NCBI RefSeq assembly: GCF_007858535.1
Contig: NZ_CP040174.1
Coordinates: forward strand, 1,922,001-1,986,000
Length of the DNA stretch: 64,000 bases
Source of the DNA: Arthrobacter sp. UKPF54-2
GTDB lineage: Bacteria > Actinomycetota > Actinomycetes > Actinomycetales > Micrococcaceae
Reading direction: 5' to 3'
The notes below the pieces were generated by a model. The model saw nothing but the letters and a program-made list of their open reading frames with translations. It searched no databases and had not been told where the DNA came from. Below are positions 16,511 to 25,100 of this stretch, one piece after another. The translations under genes were made by a program, and so were the position numbers. Position 1 is the first letter of the stretch. Every line of letters starts with the position of its first letter.

Positions 16511-17698
16511 CTAGTCCATGCCGCTGGCCAGCCACAGCGCCGTGACCGCCGCGGGCACGGTGAGGACGACCGCGACGAGGCCGGCCAGCGCGAAGCCGCC
16601 CCAGCGGACCTCGACGTTGAGCGCCCGCAGTCGTTCGTGCCAGAGCAGGGTGGCCAGTGACGCCCACGGAGTCACCAGGGGACCCAGGTTCACGCCGATC
16701 AGCAGCGCTGCGAGCCGCACCGGCGAGCCACCCACCGGCTCCAGCGCGAGGTAGGCCGGCAGGTTGTTGACCGCGTTGGCCGCGCCCGCACCAAGCCCGG
16801 CCAGCTGGAGCAGCGCCGGCAGGGTGTCCCCGGAACCGGCGACACCGCCCAGCACCCTGGCCAGGCCGTTGGCGTGCAGGGCCTCCACCACCATAAAAAG
16901 CCCGATGGTGAGCATCAGCGGCCGCCACGGGACCATGGACCAGCGCAGGCTTGACCGGCGGCGCCACAGGAACAAGGCCAGAAGGAGCGCGGCGGCGGCA
17001 GCGGCAGGAAGATACACCGGTATTCCGGACACCAGGGCCGGCAGCAGCACCAGCATCACAGCGGCCGAGGCGTAGAGCAGCACCCGGTCCCGCACCCGGT
17101 GGGCCGGCTGCGGACCGTAGCTGCCGCGCAGGTCCTTGCGGAAGGCCAGCCAGAGCAGCCCCAGGGGCAGCAGGATGCCCACCAGGGCCGGGGCCCAGAC
17201 CAAAGCGGCGAAGCCGGCCGGGCTGAGGCCCAGCCGGGACTGGGCCAGCAGGTTGGTCAGGTTGGAGACGGGAAGCAGCAGCGAGGCGGTATTCGCGAGC
17301 CAGATGGTTGTCAGGGCGAAGGGCAGCGGCGGGATCCGGGCGTGGACGGCCAGCAGCACCACCACCGGGGTGACGAGCACCGCCGTCGTATCCAGCGAGA
17401 GGAACACGGTGGAAACGCAAGAGAGCCCGATCACCAGGAGCCAGAGCAGCAGGACCCGGCCCCGGCCCCATGCGGCCAGCCGGTCCGTCACCGCCCGGAA
17501 CAGCCCGGCGTCGTCCACCAGCTCCGTCACCAGGGACATGGCCACCACGAACCCCAGCACCGGCACCGTGCGGCCGGCGAGCTCCTCGAAGGCAGGCCAG
17601 GGCAGCAACCCGGTGCCCAGCGCGGCGGTCCCGGCCAGCAGCATGCCGCCGGGGACAAGGTAGCTCCGCAGCGTCTTCAACCAGGACCTTCGCTTCAC
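16511..17698 (-). CDS. SLC13/ArsB-type ion permease
   Basis: 395 residues with about ten hydrophobic segments. Features such as STVFLSLDTTAVLVTPVVV, NTASLLLPVSNLTNLLAQ and GAANAVNNLPAYLALEP are the paired helix-breaking motifs of the ion transporter (ArsB/NhaD/SLC13) superfamily. The substrate could be arsenite, dicarboxylate or another anion; no ars genes are adjacent, so it should not be called ArsB. The GTG at 17698 was chosen because the longer frame runs into the divergent cbs gene. The stop is close to the convergent VOC gene (6 bases). Confidence 0.82.
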   Translation of the reverse strand: MKRRSWLKTLRSYLVPGGMLLAGTAALGTGLLPWPAFEELAGRTVPVLGFVVAMSLVTELVDDAGLFRAVTDRLAAWGRGRVLLLWLLVIGLSCVSTVFLSLDTTAVLVTPVVVLLAVHARIPPLPFALTTIWLANTASLLLPVSNLTNLLAQSRLGLSPAGFAALVWAPALVGILLPLGLLWLAFRKDLRGSYGPQPAHRVRDRVLLYASAAVMLVLLPALVSGIPVYLPAAAAAALLLALFLWRRRSSLRWSMVPWRPLMLTIGLFMVVEALHANGLARVLGGVAGSGDTLPALLQLAGLGAGAANAVNNLPAYLALEPVGGSPVRLAALLIGVNLGPLVTPWASLATLLWHERLRALNVEVRWGGFALAGLVAVVLTVPAAVTALWLASGMD

Positions 17699-17786
17699 CG
17701 CCCTATCGTCGCACCCGCGGGGCTGTGGCGCGCACGCGACGTGACGGAATCCGACTCCGGCAGCTGCAGACGGTAACTTTGTACCT

Positions 17787-19172
17787 ATGAAGTACGCCCA
17801 GTCCGTCCTGGACCTCATCGGCAACACGCCGCTCGTCAAACTCAACCACGTCACCGACGGCATCGCCGCCACGGTCCTCGTGAAGCTCGAATACCTTAAC
17901 CCGGGCGGGTCCATCAAGGACCGCATCGCGGCCAAGATGATCGAAGAGGCGGAGCGCAGCGGCAAGCTCCGGCCCGGCGGGACCATCGTGGAGCCCACCT
18001 CCGGCAACACCGGGGTGGGCCTGGCGCTCGTCGCCCAGCAGAAGGGCTACCGCTGCATCTTTGTCGTCCCGGACAAGGTCGGCGAGGACAAGCGTGCCGT
18101 GCTCCAGGCCTATGGCGCCGAAGTTGTGGTGACCCCCACCGCCGTCGCCCCGGACAGCCCGCAGAGCTACTATGGCGTCTCCGACCGCCTGGTCACCGAA
18201 ATTCCCGGCGCGTACAAGCCGGACCAGTTCTCCAACCCGGCCGCGCCGGCCAGCCACTACGAGTCCACCGGACCGGAAATCTGGCAGGACACCGAAGGCA
18301 GGGTCACACACTGCGTGATCGGCGCCGGCACCGGCGGCACCATCACCGGCACCGGCCGCTACCTCAAGGAGGTCTCCGCGGACAGGCCCGAGGCCGACGG
18401 CGGCGTGGTCAAGATCATCGGCGCCGACCCGGCCGGTTCGGTCTACTCCGGCGGCACCGGCCGGCCGTACTTCGTCGAGGGTGTGGGTGAGGACATGTGG
18501 CCGGCCAACTACGACAAGGCCGTGCCCGACGACGTCATCGCCGTCAGCGACGCCGACTCCTTCGCCATGACCCGCCGCCTGGCCCGCGAGGAGGGCCTCC
18601 TGGTGGGCGGATCCTCCGGGATGGCCGTCGTCGCCGCGCTGCAGGCCGCGAAAGACCTGCCCGCCGACGCCGTCGTGGTGGTGATCCTGCCGGATTCCGG
18701 CCGCGGTTACCTGGCGAAGATCTTCAACGACCAGTGGATGCGCTCCTACGGCTTCCTCGCCAGCGGCGACGAGGCCTCGGTGGGAGAAATCCTCAAGGCC
18801 AAGACCGGTGAACTGCCGGATTTGGTGCACATCCACCCCAACGAGAGCGTCCGCGACGTCATCAACATCATGAACGAGTACGGCGTCTCGCACATCCCGG
18901 TGCTGTCCGCGGAACCTCCGGTGGTGATGGGCGAAGTGCTGGGCGCGGTGGACGAGCGCACCCTGACCGCCAAGCTGTTCCGCGGCGAGGCGAACCTCAC
19001 GGACAAGATCTCCGAACACATGGAGGCCCGGCTGCCGGTGATCGGTTCGCTCGAATCGATCTCGACCGCCCGCGAACTCCTCTCCGACGCCGACACCCTG
19101 ATGGTGACGTTCGTCGGCGCTCCGGTGGGGATTCTGACCCGCCACGACCTCCTCGCCTACCTCAGCAACTGA
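17787..19172 (+). CDS. cbs: Cystathionine beta-synthase
   Basis: 461 residues. Condenses serine and homocysteine to cystathionine, the first step of reverse transsulfuration. The PLP lysine is Lys44 in PGGSIKDR; EPTSGNTGVGLAL and GAGTGGTITGTGRYL bind the phosphate and substrate. A pair of CBS domains follows (about 335-461; SVRDVINIMNEYGVSHIPVL). No N-terminal heme domain is present, as in other bacterial enzymes. The ATG follows TAACTT by seven bases, suggesting a nearly leaderless mRNA. The cystathionine gamma-lyase/synthase gene follows after 17 bases. Confidence 0.93.
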   Translation: MKYAQSVLDLIGNTPLVKLNHVTDGIAATVLVKLEYLNPGGSIKDRIAAKMIEEAERSGKLRPGGTIVEPTSGNTGVGLALVAQQKGYRCIFVVPDKVGEDKRAVLQAYGAEVVVTPTAVAPDSPQSYYGVSDRLVTEIPGAYKPDQFSNPAAPASHYESTGPEIWQDTEGRVTHCVIGAGTGGTITGTGRYLKEVSADRPEADGGVVKIIGADPAGSVYSGGTGRPYFVEGVGEDMWPANYDKAVPDDVIAVSDADSFAMTRRLAREEGLLVGGSSGMAVVAALQAAKDLPADAVVVVILPDSGRGYLAKIFNDQWMRSYGFLASGDEASVGEILKAKTGELPDLVHIHPNESVRDVINIMNEYGVSHIPVLSAEPPVVMGEVLGAVDERTLTAKLFRGEANLTDKISEHMEARLPVIGSLESISTARELLSDADTLMVTFVGAPVGILTRHDLLAYLSN

Positions 19173-19189
19173 CCCGCCCAAGGAGTCCC

Positions 19190-20377
19190 ATGTCCCAGTC
19201 AGAAAGCTCTTCCGCAAAGAACGCCGGCTTCAACACCCGCGCCGTGCACGCCGGCCAGGCCTTCGAGCCGCGCACCGGCGCCGTGGTGCCCCCGGTGCAC
19301 TTCTCCTCCACCTATGCGCAGGACGGGATCGGCGGCCTCCGGGCAGGTTATGAATACGGCCGCGGCACCAACCCCACCCGCGACTCCCTGCAGGAACAGC
19401 TCGCGGCGCTGGAGGGCGGCTCCGCAGCGTTCTCCTTTAGCTCGGGACTGGCCGCCGAGGATTCGATGATCCGCGCCCTGACCCGGCCCGGGGACCACAT
19501 TGTGCTCGGCAACGACGCCTACGGCGGAACGTACCGGCTGATCTCTCGTGTCCTGGGCGAGTGGGGGATCGGCAACACCCCGGTGGACATGTCAGACCTC
19601 GACGCCGTCGCGAAGGCCGTCGCGGCCAACAAGACCCGGCTGGTCTGGGTGGAGACGCCGTCGAACCCGATGATGAAAATCACCGACATCGCGGCGCTCG
19701 CCAAGGTGGCGCACGACGCCGGCGCCCTCCTCGTGGTGGACAACACCTTCGCCTCGCCGTACCTGCAGACCCCGCTGGCGCTCGGCGCCGACGTCGTGGT
19801 GCACTCCACCACCAAGTACATCGGCGGCCACTCCGACGTCGTCGGCGGCGCCATCATCGTCAACGATCCGGAGCTGGCCGAGAAGATCGGCTTTGTGCAG
19901 TTCGCCGTCGGCGCCGTGTCCGGGCCGATGGATGCGTTCCTGACCACCCGCGGGCTCAAGACCCTCGGCGTGCGCATGGACCGGCACAGCGACAACGCCC
20001 AGGCCGTGGCCGAGTGGCTGCTGCAGCGCCCCGAGGTGGAAGCCGTGCTGTACCCGGGCCTGCCCTCGCACCCGGGCCACGAGCTGGCCAGGAAGCAGAT
20101 GAAGAAGTTCGGCGGCATGGTCTCCGTGCAGTTTAAGGGCGGTGAAGCGGCGGCACGCACGGTGGCCGAGTCCACTTCCGTGTTCACCCTGGCGGAGTCC
20201 CTGGGCGGCATCGAATCGCTGATGAACTACCCGTCGGAGATGACGCACGCCTCGGTCAAGGGCACAGAACTGGCGGTTCCGGTGAACCTGATCCGGCTCT
20301 CCTGCGGCATCGAGGACGTGGAGGACCTGATCGCAGACCTCGAGCAGGCTTTCGCGCGCCTTGAGCCGGGCAGCTAG
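19190..20377 (+). CDS. metB: Cystathionine gamma-synthase/gamma-lyase
   Basis: 395 residues, fold-type I PLP enzyme of the Cys/Met metabolism family. PLP lysine Lys209 lies in HSTTKYIGGHSD; the YGRGTNPTR and SSGLAAED motifs contact the neighbouring active site. Just downstream of cbs with an AGGAG ribosome-binding site, so it probably acts as the gamma-lyase that completes reverse transsulfuration, although homologs often also act as the synthase; the sequence alone does not decide between MetB and MccB roles. Confidence 0.92.
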   Translation: MSQSESSSAKNAGFNTRAVHAGQAFEPRTGAVVPPVHFSSTYAQDGIGGLRAGYEYGRGTNPTRDSLQEQLAALEGGSAAFSFSSGLAAEDSMIRALTRPGDHIVLGNDAYGGTYRLISRVLGEWGIGNTPVDMSDLDAVAKAVAANKTRLVWVETPSNPMMKITDIAALAKVAHDAGALLVVDNTFASPYLQTPLALGADVVVHSTTKYIGGHSDVVGGAIIVNDPELAEKIGFVQFAVGAVSGPMDAFLTTRGLKTLGVRMDRHSDNAQAVAEWLLQRPEVEAVLYPGLPSHPGHELARKQMKKFGGMVSVQFKGGEAAARTVAESTSVFTLAESLGGIESLMNYPSEMTHASVKGTELAVPVNLIRLSCGIEDVEDLIADLEQAFARLEPGS

Positions 20378-20383
20378 CCTCCG

Positions 20384-21661
20384 GTGACCACCCTTTCGAA
20401 GACGGCCGGTTCCACCAACCGGGGCTGGATCGCTACGGCGGCCGGCGCCGCCGCCGTCGTCGCGGCACTGGTGGTGCTGTACTTGGCCTACATTCCGCTG
20501 CTGAACGACTTCGAGGTCTACTTCTACGGCGGAAACCGTGTCCTGCAGGCCGGCGAGACCGGCGTGAACGAGCTGTACGCGCCCCGGGACGGCCTGCCGT
20601 TCACCTACCCGCCGTTCGCCGCGCTGATTTTTGCCGCCATGGCGACGCTGGGCCAAGACGCCGGCGGCGTGGTCTTCACGGCGACGGCGCTGCTCGGCGC
20701 CGCCGTCGTCTCCGCCTGGCTGACCCGGCACTACTTCGGGCTGGGCCGCTGGCGCGACGCCGCCGCGGACTGGCGTTTCCGTGCCGTCGCCCTGGCCGGC
20801 ACCGCGGCGATCCTGCTGCTGGGGCCGTGGCGGGACACCTTCGACTTCGGCCAGATCAACATCATCCTGATGGGCCTGATCCTGGCCGACTTCGCGCTGT
20901 ACGGAAAGTCCCGGGCCGGCGAACTCCGCTGGCCCGCGGGCCTGCTGATCGGCATCGCCGCCGGGATCAAACTCACCCCGCTCGCGTTCGGGCTGTACTT
21001 CCTGGTCCGGCGCGACTTCAAGGCACTCGGCTGGATGGCCGCGGGGTTCTTCGGCTCGATCGCACTGGCCTGGGCCCTGCTGCCCGTGGCATCGGTGACG
21101 TTCTGGACCAAGATCCTGCCGGACACCGGGCGGATCGGCGGACCGGCCTACGTGGACAACCTCTCGGTCAAGGGCCTGCTGCTGCACCTGGGGCTGCCGG
21201 ACTCCCCGCTGACGTCCGTGGTGTGGCTGGTGCTGGCGCTGGCCCTGGCCGCGGTGGCGGCGCTGGTGATCAAGTGGGCCGTCGAGGCGGAAGAGAACTT
21301 CGTCGCCGTGTCCGCCACCGCCTTGCTCATGTTGCTGATCAGCCCGGTGTCCTGGTCCCACCACTGGGTCTGGATGGCCGTGGCGCTGCCGTGCATGGGG
21401 TTCGCCATCCACCGGGTACCCTCGCGCAACGGGCGGATGCGGCTGGCCGGCTGGATCATCGTGGCGTTCTCTGCCCTGTCCTTCTACCTGACCCCCAAGT
21501 ACCTCTCGGTCATGGCCGGGGCGGCCGAGTGGGGCAAAGACCCACAGACGCAGTGGCAGCTGATCGTGGCGAGCCTGGGCGTGGTCTGCGGCATGGCGAT
21601 GCTGGTCTACTGGGCGCTCGCTTACCGTCCCTCCCGGGCCGGCCTGCGCCGGCAACTCTAG
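20384..21661 (+). CDS. GT87 family mannosyltransferase (DUF2029)
   Basis: 425 residues with about ten membrane segments. An aspartate in LLNDFEVYFYGG after the first helix, the motif LPFTYPPFAALIF, GQINIILMGLILADF, GIKLTPLAFGLYFLVRRDF and SPVSWSHHWVW identify the GT87/PimE-like GT-C family, which transfers mannose from polyprenyl-phosphate-mannose on the outer face of the membrane to glycolipids. It begins six bases after metB at a GTG, so it may be cotranscribed with cbs-metB, although no functional link is evident. A paralog lies at 23677-25095. Confidence 0.88.
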   Translation: MTTLSKTAGSTNRGWIATAAGAAAVVAALVVLYLAYIPLLNDFEVYFYGGNRVLQAGETGVNELYAPRDGLPFTYPPFAALIFAAMATLGQDAGGVVFTATALLGAAVVSAWLTRHYFGLGRWRDAAADWRFRAVALAGTAAILLLGPWRDTFDFGQINIILMGLILADFALYGKSRAGELRWPAGLLIGIAAGIKLTPLAFGLYFLVRRDFKALGWMAAGFFGSIALAWALLPVASVTFWTKILPDTGRIGGPAYVDNLSVKGLLLHLGLPDSPLTSVVWLVLALALAAVAALVIKWAVEAEENFVAVSATALLMLLISPVSWSHHWVWMAVALPCMGFAIHRVPSRNGRMRLAGWIIVAFSALSFYLTPKYLSVMAGAAEWGKDPQTQWQLIVASLGVVCGMAMLVYWALAYRPSRAGLRRQL

Positions 21662-21672
21662 CTTTCTTCAAG

Positions 21673-21687
21673 AGAGTCAGCTACTCT
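21673..21687. promoter_or_regulatory. AGAGT-N5-ACTCT palindrome over a -10 box
   Basis: AGAGT (21673-21677) and ACTCT (21683-21687) form an inverted repeat with a 5-base spacer. Its right half is part of the -10 hexamer TACTCT (21682-21687), which lies exactly six bases before the ATG of the HxlR-family gene. Binding here would block the promoter, so autoregulation by the HxlR protein is likely. Confidence 0.5.
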
Positions 21688-21693
21688 GCGGGT

Positions 21694-22218
21694 ATGGCAC
21701 TTCGCTCCGACTGGTCCGGCCGCACCTGCAGCATGGCCCGCGGCCTGGATGTCCTCGGCGATCCCTGGGGCATGCTCGTGCTCCGCGAGGTCTTCTTCGG
21801 CAACGGGCGCTTCGACGCCATCAAGACCCGGCTCGGCGCCGCGGACTCGGTCCTGACCCGGCGGCTGGCCGCCCTCGTGGCCGCCGGCCTGCTGGCCCGG
21901 CGGCCCTACGACGACGGCGGCCGGCAGCGCCAGGAATACGTGCTCACCGCCAAGGGCGAGGACGTGCTCCCGGTGCTCAACGCCGTCGTGCTGTGGTCCG
22001 AAAAGCACCTGCCGGCGCCGTCGGAGCAGGCCCACATGTTCGTGGTCCACAGCGGCTGCGGGCAGCGTACCTCCTCCGCGGACAGCTGCACGGCCTGTGG
22101 TGAGCGCCTCACGGCCGGGAACACGAGCTGGCACAGCCTCACCCGGACCGACCACCCGCTACCCCTCGCGACCGCCCCGGCGCAGAAGACCGCCCAGCAG
22201 AACGGAACAGCAGCATGA
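21694..22218 (+). CDS. HxlR-family transcriptional regulator
   Basis: 174 residues. The HxlR winged helix occupies about residues 8-105: CSMARGLDVLGDPWGMLVLR, RFDAIKTRLGAADSVLTRRL and the wing RRPYDDGGRQRQEYVLTAKG. A cysteine near residue 12 and a C-terminal zinc-ribbon-like CGQR..CTACGERL could make it redox- or metal-responsive. The same frame is open back into the GT87 gene, but the leaderless ATG at 21694 is the natural start. Its stop overlaps the next MFS gene by four bases (ATGA), so it probably regulates that transporter. Confidence 0.9.
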   Translation: MALRSDWSGRTCSMARGLDVLGDPWGMLVLREVFFGNGRFDAIKTRLGAADSVLTRRLAALVAAGLLARRPYDDGGRQRQEYVLTAKGEDVLPVLNAVVLWSEKHLPAPSEQAHMFVVHSGCGQRTSSADSCTACGERLTAGNTSWHSLTRTDHPLPLATAPAQKTAQQNGTAA

Positions 22219-23573
22219 CCGCGCCCCGGACCACTCCCCGCCCCTCGGCCAGGCGCCGGGTCCATCCGGCCTGGATCGTCGCCGCCGTCGCGTTCCTGGC
22301 CCTGGTGGGCGCCGCCGGGTTCCGGGCCGCGCCGGGCGTGCTGATGGTGCCGCTGCAGAACGAGTTCGGCTGGTCCACCACGGTCCTCTCGGCGGCCGTC
22401 AGCATCAACCTGGTGCTCTTCGGCCTCACGGCGCCGTTCGCCGCGGCCCTGATGGAGCGCTTCGGCATCCGCGTGGTCACGTCCGTGGCGCTGGTGCTCA
22501 TCGGGGCCGGGAGTGCCCTGACGGTCCTGGTGAACCAGTCCTGGCAGATCCTGCTGACCTGGGGGCTGCTGATCGGACTCGGCACCGGATCCATGGCCCT
22601 GGTGTTCGCGGCCACCATCGCCAACACCTGGTTCGCCAAGAGCCGCGGCCTGGTGATCGGCATCCTCACCGCGGGCAGCGCTGCCGGGCAGCTGGTGTTC
22701 CTGCCCTTCATCGCCGCCCTGGCGCAAAACCCCGGCTGGCGCCAGGCGTCGCTGCTGATCGCCGCCGGCGCGCTCGCGGTGGTGCCGCTGGTGCTGAAGT
22801 TCCTGAAGAACTCACCGGCCGACGTCGGCGCGCTGCCGTACGGAGCCGACGCCGCGGCGCTGCAGGAATCTCCGGCCACCGCGGCCGAACCGGAAGCTCC
22901 GATTGAACCGGCAAGCGCGGCCGAACCGGAAGAACCCCGCCGCAACGCCGCGGTCCGCGCGCTCCAGGTCCTCAAACGCGCCAGCAGGGTCCGCACCTTC
23001 TGGGCCCTCGTGGCCGGCTTCGCAATCTGCGGAGCCACCACCAACGGGCTGATCGGCACGCACTTCATTCCCTCCGCGCACGACCACGGCATGGCCGAAA
23101 CCACCGCGGCGGGCCTGCTCGCCGTTGTCGGGATCTTCGACATCCTCGGAACCATCGCCTCGGGCTGGCTGACGGACCGGTTCAACCCGCGGATCCTCCT
23201 CGCGGTCTACTACCAGTTCCGCGGCATCGGGCTGCTGGTCCTGCCGCTGCTGCTCAGCGCCGAGGTCCAGCCCAGCATGATCGTGTTTGTGGTTATCTAC
23301 GGCCTGGACTGGGTGGCCACCGTCCCGCCGACGGCCGCGATCTGCCGCCAGGTGTTCGGCGCGGACGGCAGCGTGGTGTTCGGCTGGGTCTTCGCCGCCC
23401 ACCAGCTCGGCGCGGCCGCGGCGGCGCTGGCCGCGGGGGCCGTCCGGGACGCCACCGGCCAGTACACCTACGCCTGGTTCGCCGCGGCGGCGATGTGCAC
23501 CATCGCCGCCGTCATCAGCGCGACCATCCGCAAGGACGCCGGACAAAAGGCCAAGGTGCCGGTCCCGGCCTGA
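22215..23573 (+). CDS. MFS transporter
   Basis: 452 residues with about twelve membrane segments. The N-terminal half has FRAAPGVLMVPLQNEFGWS and the loop FAAALMERFGIRVV; a long hydrophilic loop between helices 6 and 7 (about residues 195-250) is rich in Ala, Glu and Pro, and the second half carries GWLTDRFNPRILLAVYY. It resembles the monocarboxylate/oxalate-formate-like MFS group. Its ATG overlaps the HxlR stop, so the two are one operon and the substrate is probably the compound sensed by, or related to, that regulator. Confidence 0.85.
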   Translation: MTAPRTTPRPSARRRVHPAWIVAAVAFLALVGAAGFRAAPGVLMVPLQNEFGWSTTVLSAAVSINLVLFGLTAPFAAALMERFGIRVVTSVALVLIGAGSALTVLVNQSWQILLTWGLLIGLGTGSMALVFAATIANTWFAKSRGLVIGILTAGSAAGQLVFLPFIAALAQNPGWRQASLLIAAGALAVVPLVLKFLKNSPADVGALPYGADAAALQESPATAAEPEAPIEPASAAEPEEPRRNAAVRALQVLKRASRVRTFWALVAGFAICGATTNGLIGTHFIPSAHDHGMAETTAAGLLAVVGIFDILGTIASGWLTDRFNPRILLAVYYQFRGIGLLVLPLLLSAEVQPSMIVFVVIYGLDWVATVPPTAAICRQVFGADGSVVFGWVFAAHQLGAAAAALAAGAVRDATGQYTYAWFAAAAMCTIAAVISATIRKDAGQKAKVPVPA

Positions 23574-23676
23574 GGGATCGGTAGGATGAACGGCGGGGAC
23601 CGGCGCAGCCGCCGCCGGCGCGCTGCGCCCCGTCCCGCGCAGCAAATTCGCGCAGCAATTATTGGGGGATCCACAC

Positions 23677-25095
23677 ATGTCACTGCTCGACGCCGAAAAC
23701 CCGCACGCCCCGCCAACCGGGACCCCGGTGGCGCCGCCGTCGGACCCGTCGCCGAAGAGGCGCCTGCCCCTCACCCCGGCGGGAGCCCTGTTTCCGCTGG
23801 GCGCGGCCGCCGTCGCGTTCGCGCTCTGGCGGTGGCTGGGTGTTTGGGGCGAGCAGGGCCTCGACTTCAGCGTCTACTGGCACGGCGGGAAGATCCTCAA
23901 CGACGCCGGCCCGGCGGCCTCCGACCTCTATGAGGGCAACGTTGATTGGGCCGGCGGACCCGGGCTGCCGTTCACCTACCCGCCCTTCGCCGCGCTGCTG
24001 TTCAGCCTCCTGGCCCTGCTGCCCGAGAAGGTGGCACTGAACTGGTTCAACACCGCAGGCGTGATCGTTGCGCTTTGGGTCGCTGTCCGCGCGGTCCGCT
24101 ACTGGACGGCCAAGGCAGACTGGCGCGCGGCCTTCCGTTCCCCTGGCCACCGCTGGGGCGCGGCCGTCCTGGTCCTGGCCCTGGTCAACCTCGGCCCGTG
24201 GCGCGAAACCCTGGCTTTCGGGCAGATCAACATCCTGCTGATGGGGTTGATGGCGGCGGACCTGCTGGCCCGGAACCCCCGCTGGTCCCGTGGCATTCCC
24301 GGCAGCGGTTTCCTGGTGGGCGTCGCCGCAGGGATCAAGCTGACGCCGCTCGTTTTCGGACTCTATTTCCTGGTCCGGAAGGACTGGCGGGGCCTGCTGA
24401 ACATGGGCGCAGGATTCCTGTTCACCGTGGTGCTGGGCGCGCTGCTGCGCCCGGCCGAGTCGCTGCAGTTCTGGTTCCGGATCCTGCCGGACACCTCCCG
24501 GATCGGCGGGGCCGGCTACGTCGACAACCTCTCCCTCAAGGGCGCGCTGCTGCACTTCGGCGTCCCCGAGGCCGCCGTCACCGGGCCCTGGCTGGTGCTG
24601 AGCCTGCTGGTGGTCGCGCTGGCCGCCGGCGTCATCAAAGCCGCGAGCGAGCAGGGTGCCCGGGTCGTGGCCCTCTCCGCGACGGCGCTCACCATGCTGC
24701 TCATCAGCCCCGTCTCCTGGTCCCACCACTGGGTGTGGGTCGCCGTCGTTCTACCCGCGTTCGCCTGGACGCTGCGGGAAACGCCGCTCCGCTACCGGGG
24801 CACGCGCTGGCTGATGGGCGGTGTGCTCGGCGTGTCCGTGCTGGTGTTCCTGTTCTCCCCGAAGACGATCGGCACGGCCCTCGGCGCGCAGGACCTCAAC
24901 GTCCAGACGCCGGGGTTCTGGATCATGGCGTCCAGCGCCGGGGTTTTCTGCGCCTTGGCCCTGCTGCTGTGCTGGCAGCTGGCCCTGCGCCGCGGGTCCT
25001 TGGCCCGAGCCTTCGCCGTGCACAGCGCGCCGGCCCGGGAACCTGCCGCCGCACCGGCCGGGGAACCTGCCGCCGCACCGGCCGGGCAAGGCTGA
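23677..25095 (+). CDS. GT87 family mannosyltransferase (DUF2029), second copy
   Basis: 472 residues, a paralog of the protein at 20384-21661. It shares the acidic motif after helix 1 (LDFSVYWHGGKIL), LPFTYPPFAALLF, GPWRETLAFGQINILLMGL, AGIKLTPLVFGLYFLVRKDW, ILPDTSRIGGAGYVDNLSLK and SPVSWSHHWVWV. It differs by a proline-rich cytoplasmic N-terminus and a C-terminal tail of EPAAAPAG repeats. It should transfer mannose from a polyprenyl donor to a cell-envelope acceptor. The ATG at 23677 follows GGGGGAT by about seven bases. The SDR gene follows after five bases. Confidence 0.87.
   Translation: MSLLDAENPHAPPTGTPVAPPSDPSPKRRLPLTPAGALFPLGAAAVAFALWRWLGVWGEQGLDFSVYWHGGKILNDAGPAASDLYEGNVDWAGGPGLPFTYPPFAALLFSLLALLPEKVALNWFNTAGVIVALWVAVRAVRYWTAKADWRAAFRSPGHRWGAAVLVLALVNLGPWRETLAFGQINILLMGLMAADLLARNPRWSRGIPGSGFLVGVAAGIKLTPLVFGLYFLVRKDWRGLLNMGAGFLFTVVLGALLRPAESLQFWFRILPDTSRIGGAGYVDNLSLKGALLHFGVPEAAVTGPWLVLSLLVVALAAGVIKAASEQGARVVALSATALTMLLISPVSWSHHWVWVAVVLPAFAWTLRETPLRYRGTRWLMGGVLGVSVLVFLFSPKTIGTALGAQDLNVQTPGFWIMASSAGVFCALALLLCWQLALRRGSLARAFAVHSAPAREPAAAPAGEPAAAPAGQG
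25038..25085. repeat. Two 24-base tandem repeats in the GT87 tail
   Basis: Two identical 24-base units (25038-25061 and 25062-25085) encode two EPAAAPAG octapeptides at the C-terminus of the second GT87 protein, in a flexible tail after the last membrane segment. Probably a recent in-frame duplication. Confidence 0.9.
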
Positions 25096-25100
25096 AGCGC

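Noticed and set aside
16511..17698. Arsenite efflux pump ArsB
   Set aside because: The permease belongs to the same superfamily, but no ars genes are adjacent and no substrate-specific motif is visible.
17699..19189. SAM or other sulfur riboswitch upstream of cbs-metB
   Set aside because: The cbs start is almost directly at the promoter, leaving no leader to hold a riboswitch.
20827..22218. In-frame upstream extension of the HxlR gene (463 codons)
   Set aside because: The extension runs within the GT87 gene in another frame; the ATG at 21694 has promoter and family-start support.
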